A stretch of 64,000 nucleotides of DNA from Pseudisothecium myosuroides (GCA_951799445.1 OX637289.1:2892501-2956500); one strand, 5' to 3'; shown: positions 49,780 to 61,851, numbered from the stretch's first letter. Made by a program: numbers and translations. Notes: generated from the sequence alone by a model not told the origin.

Positions 49780-50385
49780 GGCTATTTGTTTTGTTTGTTA
49801 CGTTGAGATATCCCGGACCATGCATACCCCCAGTCGCGTGCTTGGTACTGGCAAGAAAATCCTCAGTGAGGAGGGGTGCACGGGCTTTGTTTCGTGGCGT
49901 TGCAACTCATGATGTAAAAGTTATTGATTTCAAAGTATTTATGAGTTTTGAAAAATAGAAAATGCTTTTTACTTTTATTTTGACTATGGCAACGGCATAG
50001 AGCACACTTTGTTCCAAGTCATGATGTGAAGATTATTGAAGTTTGAAGTTTTTATTGAATGGAAAAAATTTTAAAATTATTTTAGTTTTATTTGGATTGT
50101 GGCAACGACACAGCGCACACTAGTCCTATTTTAAGTTAGGCTATTTGTTTGCTTGTTTGTTACGTTGAGATCTCCTAGACCATGTGTACCCCAATTGCGT
50201 TTTTGGTACCATTAGAAAGCCCTCTGCAAGGAGGGGTGCATGGGCTTTGCTTCGTGGCGTTATGTCCTATGGTGTGAAAGTTATTGAATTTTGAAGTTTT
50301 TATGAGTTTAAAAATTAGAAAATTATTTTTATTTTTATTTTTATTTTTAACTATGGGAATAGCACATGGCACACTAGTGTGCACA
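49780..50385. repeat. two tandem copies of the CACTAGT-type sequence, about 360 bp apart
   Basis: GCTATTTGTTTTGTTTGTTA at 49781 recurs at about 50140 and each is followed by GAGGGGTGCA-GGGCTTTG and TTCGTGGCGTT. The right edge is GGCACACTAGTGTGC. The sequence is related to 38853-39285. Confidence 0.6.
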
Positions 50386-50490
50386 AAGTAAAAATGGCAG
50401 TTTAGGGTCAGTGGCGCATTTGGGGGGGGCCCACCTTATATATATGTTCATTCACAAAATTATTTATTGTTAATAACTAACATCCAAGTA

Positions 50491-50677
50491 CAATAGAACT
50501 CATTTTAGTGCATGGAACCACAACTTATGTACTGAAAGAGGTGTAATAATGGCCACCTAACTAATGCCAACTCTAACTGCACTATTTTTCAGAAAAGTGC
50601 TTCAAATTGGGCCCACCTACAAACTACATACTTGACAATTATACACTAAGAGAGGATGTACTAACAGAAGTTTTATT
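50491..50677. mobile_element. pogo/Emigrant-like MITE, second copy
   Basis: Starts CAATAGAACTCATTTTAGTG after TA and shares GAGGTGTAATAATGG and AATTGGGCCCACC with 42549-42753. The right end TTTTATTG is followed by GG, so its TA has been lost. Confidence 0.55.
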
Positions 50678-50903
50678 GGGAGAGGATGTATTGACACAAG
50701 GTCTACTTTATTAGCAAATGTAATAATTTTATAGAAGGATTTGGTAATTTCATCCATTTTCACCCATTTTTCCTAGTGTTAAAGTAGTCAGTGCAAAAAC
50801 GAGATAAGATTTAGGCAAAATTTGCCAAAAAAAATATGGCTAGTACTAAGGATTCAATTTTCTCATTTTTTGCCTTCAAAAAAAGGGAGTAGGATTTGTA
50901 TGG

Positions 50904-51133
50904 CATTAGGAAAAATTTCAGCCCTCAAAGAGACTACAAGTTTTTTTTATTTTCAACACCCTCGGGGTGCAATTACAGAAAGAAAATTGAATTTTTTTTG
51001 CCAATTTGACATGGCGCTAACATGGCACCAATAGTGCCATGTCATATTACAAATTTTCAATTTTTTTTCCCATAATTCCACCGCGGGGGTGCAAAACTCG
51101 CGGTCTCTTTGAGGGCTGAAATTTTTTCTAATG
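50904..51133. mobile_element. 230 bp foldback element
   Basis: CATTAGGAAAAATTTCAGCC and CTCAAAGAGAC at the left are mirrored by GTCTCTTTGAGGGCTGAAAT..CTAATG at the right. A second inner palindrome, GACATGGCGC..GCACC and GTGCCATGTC, sits at the centre. It is non-coding. Confidence 0.6.
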
Positions 51134-51234
51134 GACAAAGGCACGTAGATTCTCATGGTATAGCCACTTCTTTCATGCATGCAAGGTAGGCAGAGATTGT
51201 CTTTGTAGGTGCTTTGAAACTAGTTGTGTACTAT

Positions 51235-51385
51235 GTAGGAATTGTGATTGACCATGGGAATTTCAAAGCCTACTTACAAACCTCAAATAGGGACACTTTT
51301 TACGCTATGTAGGAGTTGTGATTGACCATGAAATTCTCATGGCCTATACAACCTCAAAATAGGAGCACTTTTTGCACTATACTTC
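51235..51385. repeat. 74 bp tandem duplication
   Basis: GTAGGAATTGTGATTGACC at 51235 recurs as GTAGGAGTTGTGATTGACC at 51309, and each is followed by ACCTCAAA and CACTTTTT motifs. Two diverged units. Confidence 0.6.
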
Positions 51386-51832
51386 CACACATTGTGCATG
51401 TGCAGCTACATCCATGATATATACTAATAATATATGAGTTTACATATAGTATATAAATTTATTCCATTGGATCTTATTGGCAAGTGAAAGAAGACTTTAA
51501 CACACTTTAGCATGTATCATTTGAACATTGTATGAATCAATTACAAAATTTTAAAGAATTCTTTGTGATAGGTATGAAAGATCAACATGCTAAATTCTCC
51601 TAGGCACTCATGTTTTTATGGTGTACACCTTGTGTCATTAATATCTAGATTTAGTACAATTTTTGGTTCATATCAAATATAGATGTTGCATTTGGGCATT
51701 GACAAATTTTAAATGCATATACTTTATATTTTCAAATTTGGTCTTGAAATTTTTTAACCATTGTGGATGCCAATCTAATACTATAGTGTCAAACCTTTTT
51801 TTTCGTACTCAATTTTTGCACTGTTGATTTAC

Positions 51833-52351
51833 GTAACCCCTAAGGGACCAAGGGGTTGTCCACATTTCTGAAATTATGAAGATCTATTATAAAATGCAAC
51901 TTAGAACAGTATTTTAATGATGACTCTCAAACAATAGTTATAGAATATGATTTATAGATCACATCAATACAATTAGATCAACAAATACACAAATTAATAT
52001 TTTACAATAAATTTTGAAGCGAAAAATTGATAATTCTAGATTAAGATAATTAATCAATTTTAGATTAAGTTCTAATCATAGTGATTTTTGAAGTTTTTTA
52101 TTTTATTTTTTGATCAAGTCATTTTTTGAACTAAAAAAGTTATTTTTTGAGGTTAGACCTACCAATACCCTTTGCATTTTAGAATATTTTCAAAGCAATA
52201 TCTTCATAATGTATACCTTAAAATTCTTAAAGAATTAATACAAGAATATTAAAAAAAAATAATGGATAAAAAAATGCATTTTTATGAGTTTGGGATGTGT
52301 TTTCGTACATTCGATGTTTAAAATCTGCACTTGTGGTCCTTGAGGGGTTAA
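51833..52351 (-). mobile_element. TTAA element, family 3, copy 2 (519 bp, inverted)
   Basis: Left end GTAACCCCTAAGGGACC, right end GGTCCTTGAGGGGTTAA. Homologous in inverse orientation to 39286-39852. Confidence 0.7.
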
Positions 52352-52972
52352 AAAGTGAACCTCATATTTTTGTAGATGAAAGCATGTATGTAATGTAAAT
52401 AAAATCATAAGTTTTGGTGAAAATTTTAAATTTGATGTAGCTTTTTTAAGAAATTGTCAAGAAAACTCATATCAACTATAAATTGCAATGAAAACATTCA
52501 TAAGCTTTTTTACCATAGGTCTATTTAATAATGAAGAACATTATTGTCAATGAAAATCATTTGTGTCACAAAAAATAATAATAAACCATTATTCCATGGT
52601 AGTAGGTTCTTGGGGTGTGCAGTAAGCGGTAGAAGTAGAACCAGACGTGCGAACAAATGATAGGGTGCCAAAAAAGCATTGGAGATAAAAATTATAATTT
52701 GATTTTATATACTATAGTGTATATAAAATAGCATTGGATGTCTTGTAAAAACTATAGGGTGTTGAATAATAGGTTCCGTTAGCAAAAAAAATAGACTTAA
52801 GATACCCCCCTTCATATTAATTTTGTGGGACAAAAGTCTTAATTATGGGTTTAGGGCTGACATTCAACTCCACATTTACCCTAAATTGTCTTTTTGTTCT
52901 AGAATTCTTTAACCTTTGATCATAATCTAATTTACAAAGCAATCCTAGTCTGAGAATTAAATGAGGTTGCAG
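52352..52972. other. no gene seen
   Basis: AT-rich; no recognised feature. Confidence 0.35.
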
Positions 52973-53215
52973 TTAACCCCTAAAGGACCGGCATGCGTTT
53001 TTTGGCCGTATAGAAATTTTGGGCAGGTCCGTGTGACTAGAGATTTCCATATTTTAAGCTGAAATTTTAATAGAAGGTGGGCGCAAGGAATATCTTTCAT
53101 ATGCACTAAATTTCAGGACATTTGGAAATAGGAATCAAAAGTTATGACCAAATATGTTATTTTTTTTCGTAACTGGGCAGTCCGGGCAGCAAGAAAAATT
53201 TGGCAAAAATTTGAT
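52973..53215 (+). mobile_element. truncated TTAA element, family 2, end A only
   Basis: TTAACCCCTAAAGGACCGGC, then typical family 2 sequence to AACTGGGCAGTCCGGGCAGC, after which homology stops. Confidence 0.65.
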
Positions 53216-53689
53216 AACCTTTGAAGAAGATACTTAATTCATTGATAACCTTTACAAGTGTATTTTGGCCACTTTTTGTTTTGTACTCTTGAACAAGAAA
53301 TTTATTTGTAAAAACAATATTTTTGAATTTGAGCCCAATTAATGAAATGATTTTTCATCAAGTATAGTTTCTCCTCTAATTTGAAATTTTGAAAAATTCC
53401 TAAAGTCCGTTCAAAAATTTATTGCAATTTGAATTTTGGGCAAATGACCTCTGTTTGTTTGTTTTTTAATTTTAAAATAACATAATAACTTTGGTTTACA
53501 ATATAATGTGATGTTGTACACTATAAATATACACCTACAGAGAAAGTTTAAAAAATTCTTTTTAGCATATTTTGTGTTTGATATGAATCTTTTTCTTTTT
53601 CTTTTTAAAGAATTCACAACAGTTTCAAATTTTCACAATAAAATTTGATGAAATCTTTATGACTTATAGAAGTAGGTGATTTTATATCT

Positions 53690-55330
53690 TGAAAAATAAA
53701 TTTTAGTGATGATTTTTAAATTTGAATTGGTTTTGCCAATTTTTGTAGTGACCTTTGCAATTTTGGTATTGAAATGTATAGCCATGGTTCACTTTGCAAC
53801 CATAGGGTGCCTTTGAAGCCACGAATAGAATGATGGAATGAAGCATGGACAAAATACAGTGAGTGTGGAATGAAGCTAAGATGAAAATGGCAGAATGAAG
53901 ATATGACAAAGATATAGAATTTCCAATTTACAAGACTAAATTAAAATTGAAGCCTATAATTCCTTTTCAATCGAGGAAGATTTTATTTTTGAAAGAACCA
54001 ATGAGAGGCTTTTGGTTTCAATTAATTTAATTACAAACCAAAGGCCGAAAGAATTTGAAAAGAAAAAAAAATGAGAGTTGAAAGGTTTTTGAGGCAACAA
54101 ATGAAATCTTTGAGGTTTTTGTATTGACAAATATAGATGCAACACTAGCTATTGGTCAATATACACTTCCAAATTCCACCGTAATAAGTTTATAGTTGCA
54201 AAGACTTTGAAGTCAACTAAAGTCTACAAACTTATAATCCTCAAAAAACAAGTCTAATACCACTTTTACAAACTTCATTTGTAAGATCTATTAAAAAAAT
54301 TGTATTTATTTTTTCATAGATTTGATTACATGTCTTCTATTAGTTGTAAAAAAAATCATTTTTTTGTTGAAGTTCTTGAAATTACCATGAATTTATGAAT
54401 AAAAAGAAAAATAATTTATATCAAATGCAATTGATGCTCAATATTTTTTGAAAATTCCTTAGGTTTATAATAGAGTATAGAACATCATGGTGCAAATTTT
54501 CCTACACTATCACTCTTAAACTAGAGAATTAATAGTCCATAGTTATAGACTCAAAGTTCAAATTCCTATAATATTTCAATGACCACCTTTAAGTTTCAAC
54601 TAGTTTAGCCGATTTTTGGAGTGACCTCTATGAATTTTGTATTGAAAAATATAGAGGCCACTTTATGACCATCAAAGCATTTTGAAGTAACAACTAAGAA
54701 AATGACAGAATGAAGCTATAACAAAAATGGCACGTAGTAAAATAAAACCAAGATGAAAAAAACAATTTTGAAGCCACGACAAAAATAATGGATTTTGAAG
54801 TTACATGTCATTGAAATTGAATCATAGAGAGAATTTGTCTTTTCGATTGAAAGACTTGAAAAGCTTTTGATGGAATCAATGGAAACCTTTGAGGTTCAAT
54901 TAATTTCCAAAACAAAGGACACAAAACCTAGGATTCAAAAAAATATGAAAGTTGAAAGGTTCACTTTGCAACTATAGGGTCCAAATCTTTGGGGTTTAGG
55001 TAGTATTGACAAATATAGAGTTTAGTACTAGCTATTGGTCAACATACACCTCCAAGGTCCACCATAACAAGTTCACAGTTGCCCAAACTTCCATGTCAAC
55101 TAACTTTTAACCCTCAAAGGCCAAGCCTATAATATAATTTTTTCAAACTTACTTATGAATGTGATTTTTCAAATTTATTTTTTGGAATGTAATCAAATGT
55201 CTTCTATTAGTTGTAAAATTTAACATTTTTGAAAGAAAAATTTGAAACTATTGTGAATTTGTGAAAAAGGTGAATTAATTCATATCAAATGCAATTGATG
55301 CTCAAATTTTTTGAAAATCATGGTACATTT
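53690..55330. repeat. diverged tandem duplication, period about 883 bp
   Basis: Landmarks recur in order at a constant offset: ACTAGCTATTGGTCAA at 54144 and 55027, and GTCTTCTATTAGTTGTAAAA near 54333 and 55200. The units also share runs on GAATGACAGAATGAAGC. No coding content is recognised; it may be two units of an older satellite or a segmental duplication. Confidence 0.6.
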
Positions 55331-55874
55331 TTTTACTGTATCATTCAAAAATTAGAAAATGAACATTTCATGGGTGCAAAATCATTTTTCTAAATTTTTG
55401 GTCAATATTTCTTAAGAGAATACTATATTTCAAGTACAATTACAAATGAATAGATGAAGAATATCAATAAGAAATTAATTATTAAGAGAAATCTATTACT
55501 TTTTGAGCTTCAATATCCATGTGAAAATTCCCATCACTAAGGTTTTCCAACTTAAACACGAGACTCCAAAACCTTCATTTGTGTACCACTTGTAGTGTGG
55601 AGAGCGGTGAAACCTTAGTGTATATTTTTCTATTCATACAAAGTTGTAAAATGATAGAAAATAGAGTGAAAATTTGTAAAGCTTGAATCTATGGTCAAAG
55701 ATCTGTCCTTTTTAGGGTTAAATAAGGGACACTTTACACCTAGAGGCCAGACCAATTTGTTGTGTAAGAGGCTCAAAATCCTCAATTGTAATTGGACAAA
55801 AGGCTGAAATTGTGCAATATGCCTCAAGGGGAATTGGCCCGGCCTCTAAGTTAGGTGCAAAGCGTTTTAATTTA
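55331..55874. other. no gene seen
   Basis: A 65-codon minus-strand ORF (55827-55630) has no domain. Otherwise AT-rich sequence. Confidence 0.35.
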
Positions 55875-56280
55875 AGGTAAACCTATAACCGCCAACTTCC
55901 TATTTCCACCATGCTACTTTTGGCCCCATTTCCGCCACCAACCCTATCCAAATCCATTCTCTTTCCTGTGACAAAACCAGACCATTAATGCCACTAAGGA
56001 TAACGTGTCAATCTTTCATTGGTCAATACATAAGTGCTAGAAGATACATGGAAGGGTGGTTATAGGACGTTTATGACTCCACTCTATGGGTGGTTTTGTA
56101 ATTTTAAGGCAACCCACTTTAAAAATTCACATAAATTATAATTTTAATTGGAAAATAATAATTCCACTTGGGTTTGATTTGTGAAACAAGCGCACACCTC
56201 TTTAATTAAAAATATGTGCCTCTCTTGAAATTGACCCCAAGATATTCAGATTGCAAATCGGGGTGATACTAGGCTTATCT
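55875..56280. repeat. uninterrupted copy of the dispersed duplication (empty site)
   Basis: Aligns with 12226-12416 followed by 13330-13550 and lacks the TTAA element lying between them. It therefore marks the element's pre-insertion junction near 56070-56075. Confidence 0.65.
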
Positions 56281-56525
56281 ACCTTAACTACCTTAAGAAC
56301 TGAAGTATCATTCATCAATCTTTGTGAATGACGGAGTGTTGCAGCAGGGTGGCAGTCTCTGATGCTAAAGGGTGAAAACTAAGGTCTGTCAAACAATGAC
56401 AAACCTGCACAAGGTTGGCTCTTCAGGGAGATTTCAAGGACATTCGTTCTGCAATGAGCTCTGACACATTCTTTCAAGAATTTCAGTCAAGTACGTTCAA
56501 ACTGAGGTACGACCAATTGGGTTTA

Positions 56526-56934
56526 AGGTAGTATGGCCTAAAAGCGACCATTTAAGGACTGATCTGCCTTTTTCACAGGTTTCCTTGAACAGAAGTATTT
56601 TTGGATCATTTTTCAGAGAAAGAAAAATGGATGCGGAACGTTACACAAGTGGTTTCATGTTTTTTGAATCGTTTTTGAATTACTTATGAATTTAAAAAAA
56701 AAACTGTTGTAGGCACCTATTTGTGACCCTAGGTCTTCCAAAATCTAACCACTTGCAACTTCTAAAGTGATTTGAGTAAATGAAGGTCAATGATTGGCTC
56801 TTGCAATAAATAAAGCTTTTCTCTCGATTCTTTCAATGGCTTGACAGGTCCATTTAAGAACCAACTAATATCCATTTAAGACCTAAATATAGGGTCGATT
56901 TGAAGAGGCCACTTGCTTTTAGAGCACACTACCT
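56526..56934 (-). mobile_element. TA-flanked MITE, 409 bp type, copy 3 (inverted)
   Basis: AGGTAGTATGGCCTAAAAGC at the left and AGAGCACACTACCT at the right, with TA at 56524-56525 and 56935-56936. Same length as copy 1. Confidence 0.75.
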
Positions 56935-56941
56935 TACCACA

Positions 56942-57195
56942 TTAACCCCAAAAGTTCTGTGGTGTTCTGAGACCCAAAATTGTTTCAAAATATTGGTACC
57001 AAAGCAAAGCCAAAATCCTTTATTTCCTAACAAATCTACCATAAGATCCTTTAGTTAACTTGTTCGAGCACATTTTTCCAAAATTTTAGAATGAAAACCT
57101 ATACCAATTGCAAGCTCCATGTGCTCAAGTAACTTTGTTGATTTTCAATTGGTTGTTGTTTCCTATGCAAAACAACATAGATCGCCTATGCTCCT
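56942..57195. mobile_element. possible TTAA element fragment
   Basis: TTAACCCCAAAAGTTCTGTG resembles an end-B terminus, but the interior is not clearly homologous and the next complete element starts at 57196. Confidence 0.25.
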
Positions 57196-58136
57196 TTAAC
57201 TCCTAAAGGTCAAAGACTATGTTTTCACCCAAACCGCTCCAAAATTGCCATTTCTAATACAAGTACCAAAATTTAGGAATTTTTTTTTTGGACACATGTA
57301 ACTGTAAGATCTTATAGAAAATTGGTTTGAGAAGATGTGGAAAAAATTTCAGAATTTTCCACTGTGCAGATTGCAAGATATCAGCGTTTGAATTGACAAA
57401 AACCCTTTTTTTGTCCCTACGAAAATCTAGGCAGCTGCACTTTACAAGGTCACATTTGTATGAAAAAATGCCCAAAATGGTGGTTACTCTTTGGATTCAT
57501 TCTTCTAGGCAGGTTGGCTACATGCTTGAAAAATTTCAGATCATTTGGAATTGCACAACATATAGGAAAAAAATAGTAAGTAGAAAGAAGTAGAGAATGA
57601 TTCAAAACACTAAATTGTTAAGAATTTATTTATGCAATTGAAAAATGCCAATCCCAACGGTTGTAATGTTGTAATAAATAATCTACATTCAATGTTTTTA
57701 TTTTTTTCCAAAAATATTGGAAACTGAGTTAAATAAAGGACTTCAAAGTTTATTTTAGAGTAGAGATTCCACAACTACCCTCAAACTAAGAATCCTCATA
57801 ACTTTTGACTCATTAATCCAAATGGAATGATTTAAAGCTTTCCACGTACATATAAATCTAAAGAACCAATTTCAAATTTTTATTTTAAAAAAAAAAGACT
57901 TTTAAAGATTTTTTTTGAGTTGCCCAAGCTGCCCACCGTACACGAAAAATTACATATCATACAATAATTTTTCAACCATGTAGTCAAAAGTTATGAAAAT
58001 TGTTGGGCCTTAAAGCTAATCCTTGGGCACATCTTGTGTGAAAATTTCAAAGAAAAAAAACAAAAACTCCACTCGTAATGAGCTGCCCAAAATCGCTATG
58101 TTGTCAAAAAACGGTGTTTGAACCTTTAGGGGTCAA
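57196..58136 (-). mobile_element. TTAA element copy, family 2 (complete)
   Basis: TTAACTCCTAAAGGTCAAAG at the left with the end-B motif CGCTCCAAAATTGCCATTTC; AACCTTTAGGGGTCAA at the right. 941 bp. Lies about 295 bp from an inverted copy at 58432. Confidence 0.75.
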
Positions 58137-58431
58137 GGGTAGTATGATTGACAATCATGGTGTTGACCTCGTTGATCTTGACAATCATATGACTTTTTTG
58201 GTCTCCATTTTGAGAAGTCCTCCTTGATTTGTTCCTTTTTGGAACACTTGTCATGCTAATTTCTTGGATTTTGTTGTTCATTTTACTAGTATACATGTCT
58301 ATAATGATGAAGCCATACTTGTATTTTATGATGATTGTTCAGAAATAAAGGTAAATTTGAAGTTTTATAGAATATATGATGGACATGTAAGGTGTGACCT
58401 AAGAAACAAAATTACCTTGTTTTAACCCCTA

Positions 58432-59353
58432 AAGGACCAACATGCCTTTTTTGGCAACATAGATATTTTGGGCAGGTACGTGTGACTAGAGATTTTCATA
58501 TTTTGGGCTGAAATTTTTATAGAAGTTGGGAATGAGGAATATCTTTCATATGCACCAAATTTCATGACATTTGGAAGTACGAGTCAAAAGTTATGGCCAA
58601 ATATGTTGTTTGTTGGTCAACTCGGGCAGTTCGGGCAGATCAGAAAAAATCACTTTTTTCAAAAATAAAAATTTGAAATTGGTTTATTAGATTTATATAT
58701 ATGTAGAAAGCTTTGAATCATTCCATTCTGATCAATGAGTCAAACGTTATGAGGATTTTTAGTTTGCGGGCAGTTATGGATTGTCTACTCTAAAATAAAC
58801 TTTGAAGTCGTTTATTTCACTCAATTTTCAATATTTTTCAAAAAAAATAAAATTGTAGGGTGTAGATTGTTTATTACAACATTGCAACCATTGGGATTGG
58901 CATTTTTCAATTCCATAATTAACTTGTTAAAATTTAGTGTTTTGAACCATTCTCTACTTCTTTCTACTTACTATTTTTTTCCTATATGTTGTACAATTCC
59001 AAATAATCTGAAAATTTTCAAGCATGTAGCCAACTTGCCTTGAAGAATGAATCCAAAGAAGCACAACCATTTTGGAAATTTTTTCATAATAATCTGACCT
59101 TGTGAAGTGCAGCTGCCCGGTTTTTTGTAGGGCCAAAAAAAGGACTTTTGCCACTTCAAATGCTAATATATTCCAATCTACACGATGAAAATTTTTGAAT
59201 TTTTTTCCACATATTCTCAAACTAGAATACTACAAGATACTATGGTTACATGTGTCCAAAAATGATATTTTTCAAAAATTTGGTACTTGTACTAGAAATG
59301 GCATTTTTGGAGCATTTTTGGTGAGAACATAGTCAAGGAACTTTAGGGGTTAA
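58432..59353 (+). mobile_element. TTAA element copy, family 2 (complete, inverted partner)
   Basis: 922 bp with both ends intact: TTAACCCCTAAAGGACC and GGAACTTTAGGGGTTAA. Flanks (TTGTT left, AGCAA right) do not match outside TTAA. The best-preserved family 2 copy in the window. Confidence 0.8.
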
Positions 59354-59735
59354 AGCAAAACAATAGCTCTAGAGTTTGAACCATAATTTTATTACAATAT
59401 CGTATGTCGGTGATGATTCCAATTATTCATTTATATTCAATTTTAAGGGCCATTGATTCAAATTTCAAGCATTTGTCTTTTGAATTTGGTCTAACTATTA
59501 GCACTTTTATCTAGCCTTGCTTGAATTCTTCAATCCTAAATTGAAATTATCAAAACAACTCTTCATGAAGTATAATAGTTAGTATCTCTATTTTTTCCTT
59601 CTTCCACATAGAATACAAGTTTGTTGACTATAAACTGCTTAATTGTCCTAATGCCTACTCTATGACTCATAAATATTATTACATAATGATTATGTTTTAT
59701 AAAGCATACTTTTATAACAATTATATTCTTCTTGC
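59354..59735. other. no gene seen
   Basis: AT-rich sequence, no supported feature. Confidence 0.35.
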
Positions 59736-59738
59736 ATT

Positions 59739-60166
59739 GCTAAACAATGACGCTAGCATGTGAGCCTAGGAATGCAAGCCTAAGAGCCTTGAGCCTAGGT
59801 GTAAGTAGGTACTCTACAAGCATTGAAGGTGTCTATAACATATGTACCTATAACAATGGAAGGTGCCTATAACATAGACACCTCTAATATAGGCATTTAG
59901 ATATTATAAATATCATATAACCATTAAACCATGGAAGGTACCAATAATATAGACACCTATAATATAAATATCCTATAACCATGAAAGGTGCTTGTAGCAT
60001 AGGTATCTATAATATAGACACCTATAAATTAGGTACTTATAATGTAAATGTCCTATAACTATAGAAAGTACCTATAACATAGGTACCTGTAATATAGGAG
60101 TCTAAGCTCTTAGGCTCATGGGCTCAAGGTCCTAGGCTCACATACTAGCAACCGTGCATTGCTAGA
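59739..60166. mobile_element. element with GCTAGCATGTGAGCC ends and degenerate internal repeats
   Basis: GCTAGCATGTGAGCCTAGG at the left is inverted at the right as CCTAGGCTCACATACTAGC. The interior is a degenerate array of about 20 bp units containing ACCTATAA, TATAGACACC and GGAAGGTGCC. A short relative is at 12063-12225. Confidence 0.55.
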
Positions 60167-60177
60167 AGCTACAATTT

Positions 60178-61125
60178 TTAACCCGTAAAGGACCAACCTT
60201 GTGTTCTTGGCAACATAATTTTTTTGGTAGGTACATGTGAGGGGAGATTTTATTTTATTTCTTTGAATTTTTCACACAACATGTAGACAAGGAGTAGCTT
60301 CAAGGCCCAACAATTTTCATAACTTTTGACTACATGGTTAAAAAGTTATTCTGTGAAATGTAATTTGTTTCTCAACTCGGGCAGCTCGTGCAAATCAGAA
60401 AAAATCACTTTTTTTCAGAAATAAAAATTTGAAATTGATTCTTTAGATTTATATATATGTGGAAAGATTTGAATCATTCCATTTTGATTAATGAGATGAA
60501 AGTTATGAGGAGTTTTAGTTTGTGGATAGTTATGGATTTTCTACTCTAAAATAAACTTTGAAGTCGTTTATTTCACTCAATTTTTCAACATTTTGGAGAA
60601 AAAATAAAATCATAGGATATAGATTGTTTATTACAACATTACAACCATTGGAATTAACATTTTTCAATTCCATAACTAAATTCTCAACAATTTAGTATTT
60701 TGAATCATTATGTACTTCCGCTTTCTACTTACTGTTTTTTTCCTATATGTTGTACAATTCCAAATGATTTGAAATTTTTTTAACATGTAGCTAACTTGCC
60801 TTGCAGAATGAAATTAAACCAGTACAACCATTTTGGACATTTTTTCATACAAATGTGACCTTGGGAAGTGCAACTGCCCTGTTTTTTGCAGGGACAAAAA
60901 AAGGATTTTTGTCAATTTAAATGTTAATATCTTCCAATCCGCATGGTGGAAACTGGAAATTTTTGAAATTTTTTCCACACATTTTCAAACCAGAGTACTA
61001 CAAGATCCTAGAGTTACAAAAATGTGTCCAAAAATGATATTTTTCAAAAAGTTGGTACTTGTACTAGAAATGGCACTTTTGGAGCATTTTTGATGAGAAC
61101 ATAGTCAAGGAACTTTAGGGGTTTA
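60178..61125 (+). mobile_element. TTAA element copy, family 2
   Basis: TTAACCCGTAAAGGACC at the left and GGAACTTTAGGGGTTTA at the right; 948 bp. The end-A third differs from the other copies and carries AGTAGCTTCAAGGCCCAAC, which elsewhere appears at 20085 and 58010. This suggests exchange between subfamilies. Confidence 0.7.
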
Positions 61126-61713
61126 GTAGCTGAGCTGATGCCGCAGAGGCAAATTTTATTACAGCATAGCTGCTTGTTTTCTACTGTGATAACTACTTGT
61201 GCCATATTCATATTTTAGAGTCTACTATGAACAATCATGAATGAGGACAAAAGTGGAGTGTTGTGCTCCTGATGGAATTATGTTTGGTAATACTGTAATA
61301 ACTACTTGTGCCATATTCAAGTTTCAGAATATCTAAAGGGTTGTTCACAGTTGGCTTTTGTAAAAAGAGCTTTTAAAAATTAAAAATAATCACTGTTCAG
61401 GTTATGGGTAGCAAGGGCCGATATTTTGGGTCGTGTGATTCATGGAATTAGTAAAACACTGTGGTGTTCCCACCGGCGCCTTCCCTTAAGTCACGGATTT
61501 TGGAAAAGGGTGCCACGTAAGCAAACGACACGACCGTTTGGGAGGGTTTACACCAGGGTTCGCTTTTTACTGGACTGAACATCCCCGCCTCCCTCCGGGG
61601 AATGCTGGGGAGCGAGCGTAGAGCGGCGAGCGGCGAGCAGGAAGCGGGGATTGGTGAGCGGGGAGCTGAAATATTAGAATGAAAACCAAAAAAGTGGCAA
61701 AAAATTGAAAGAA
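61126..61713. other. no supported gene; GC-rich patch 61470-61670
   Basis: TAACTACTTGTGCCATATTC occurs twice (near 61190 and 61297). From 61470 the base composition becomes GC-rich, with GAGCGGCGAGCGGCGAGC near 61621. This marks the start of the different right-hand region. Confidence 0.35.
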
Positions 61714-61851
61714 AAGTGGATGAAAGTTGACGGAAAAATGGATGTAATTTTAGAGAAATTCCTGAAATTCAATGGAAGAAATGGAAGAAAGTTGTTGGAA
61801 AAAGTGGATGAAAGATATTAGAGGAATAAGATGAAAATTATGGATGGAAGT

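Noticed and set aside
57327..57593. Repeated 60-90 codon frames with LHFT, MPKMVV and FQIIWNCTTY strings
   Set aside because: The same frames recur within family 2 TTAA elements (also 27411-27184 and 59220-58954) in step with DNA similarity and with stops at both sides; they are by-products of the repeat.
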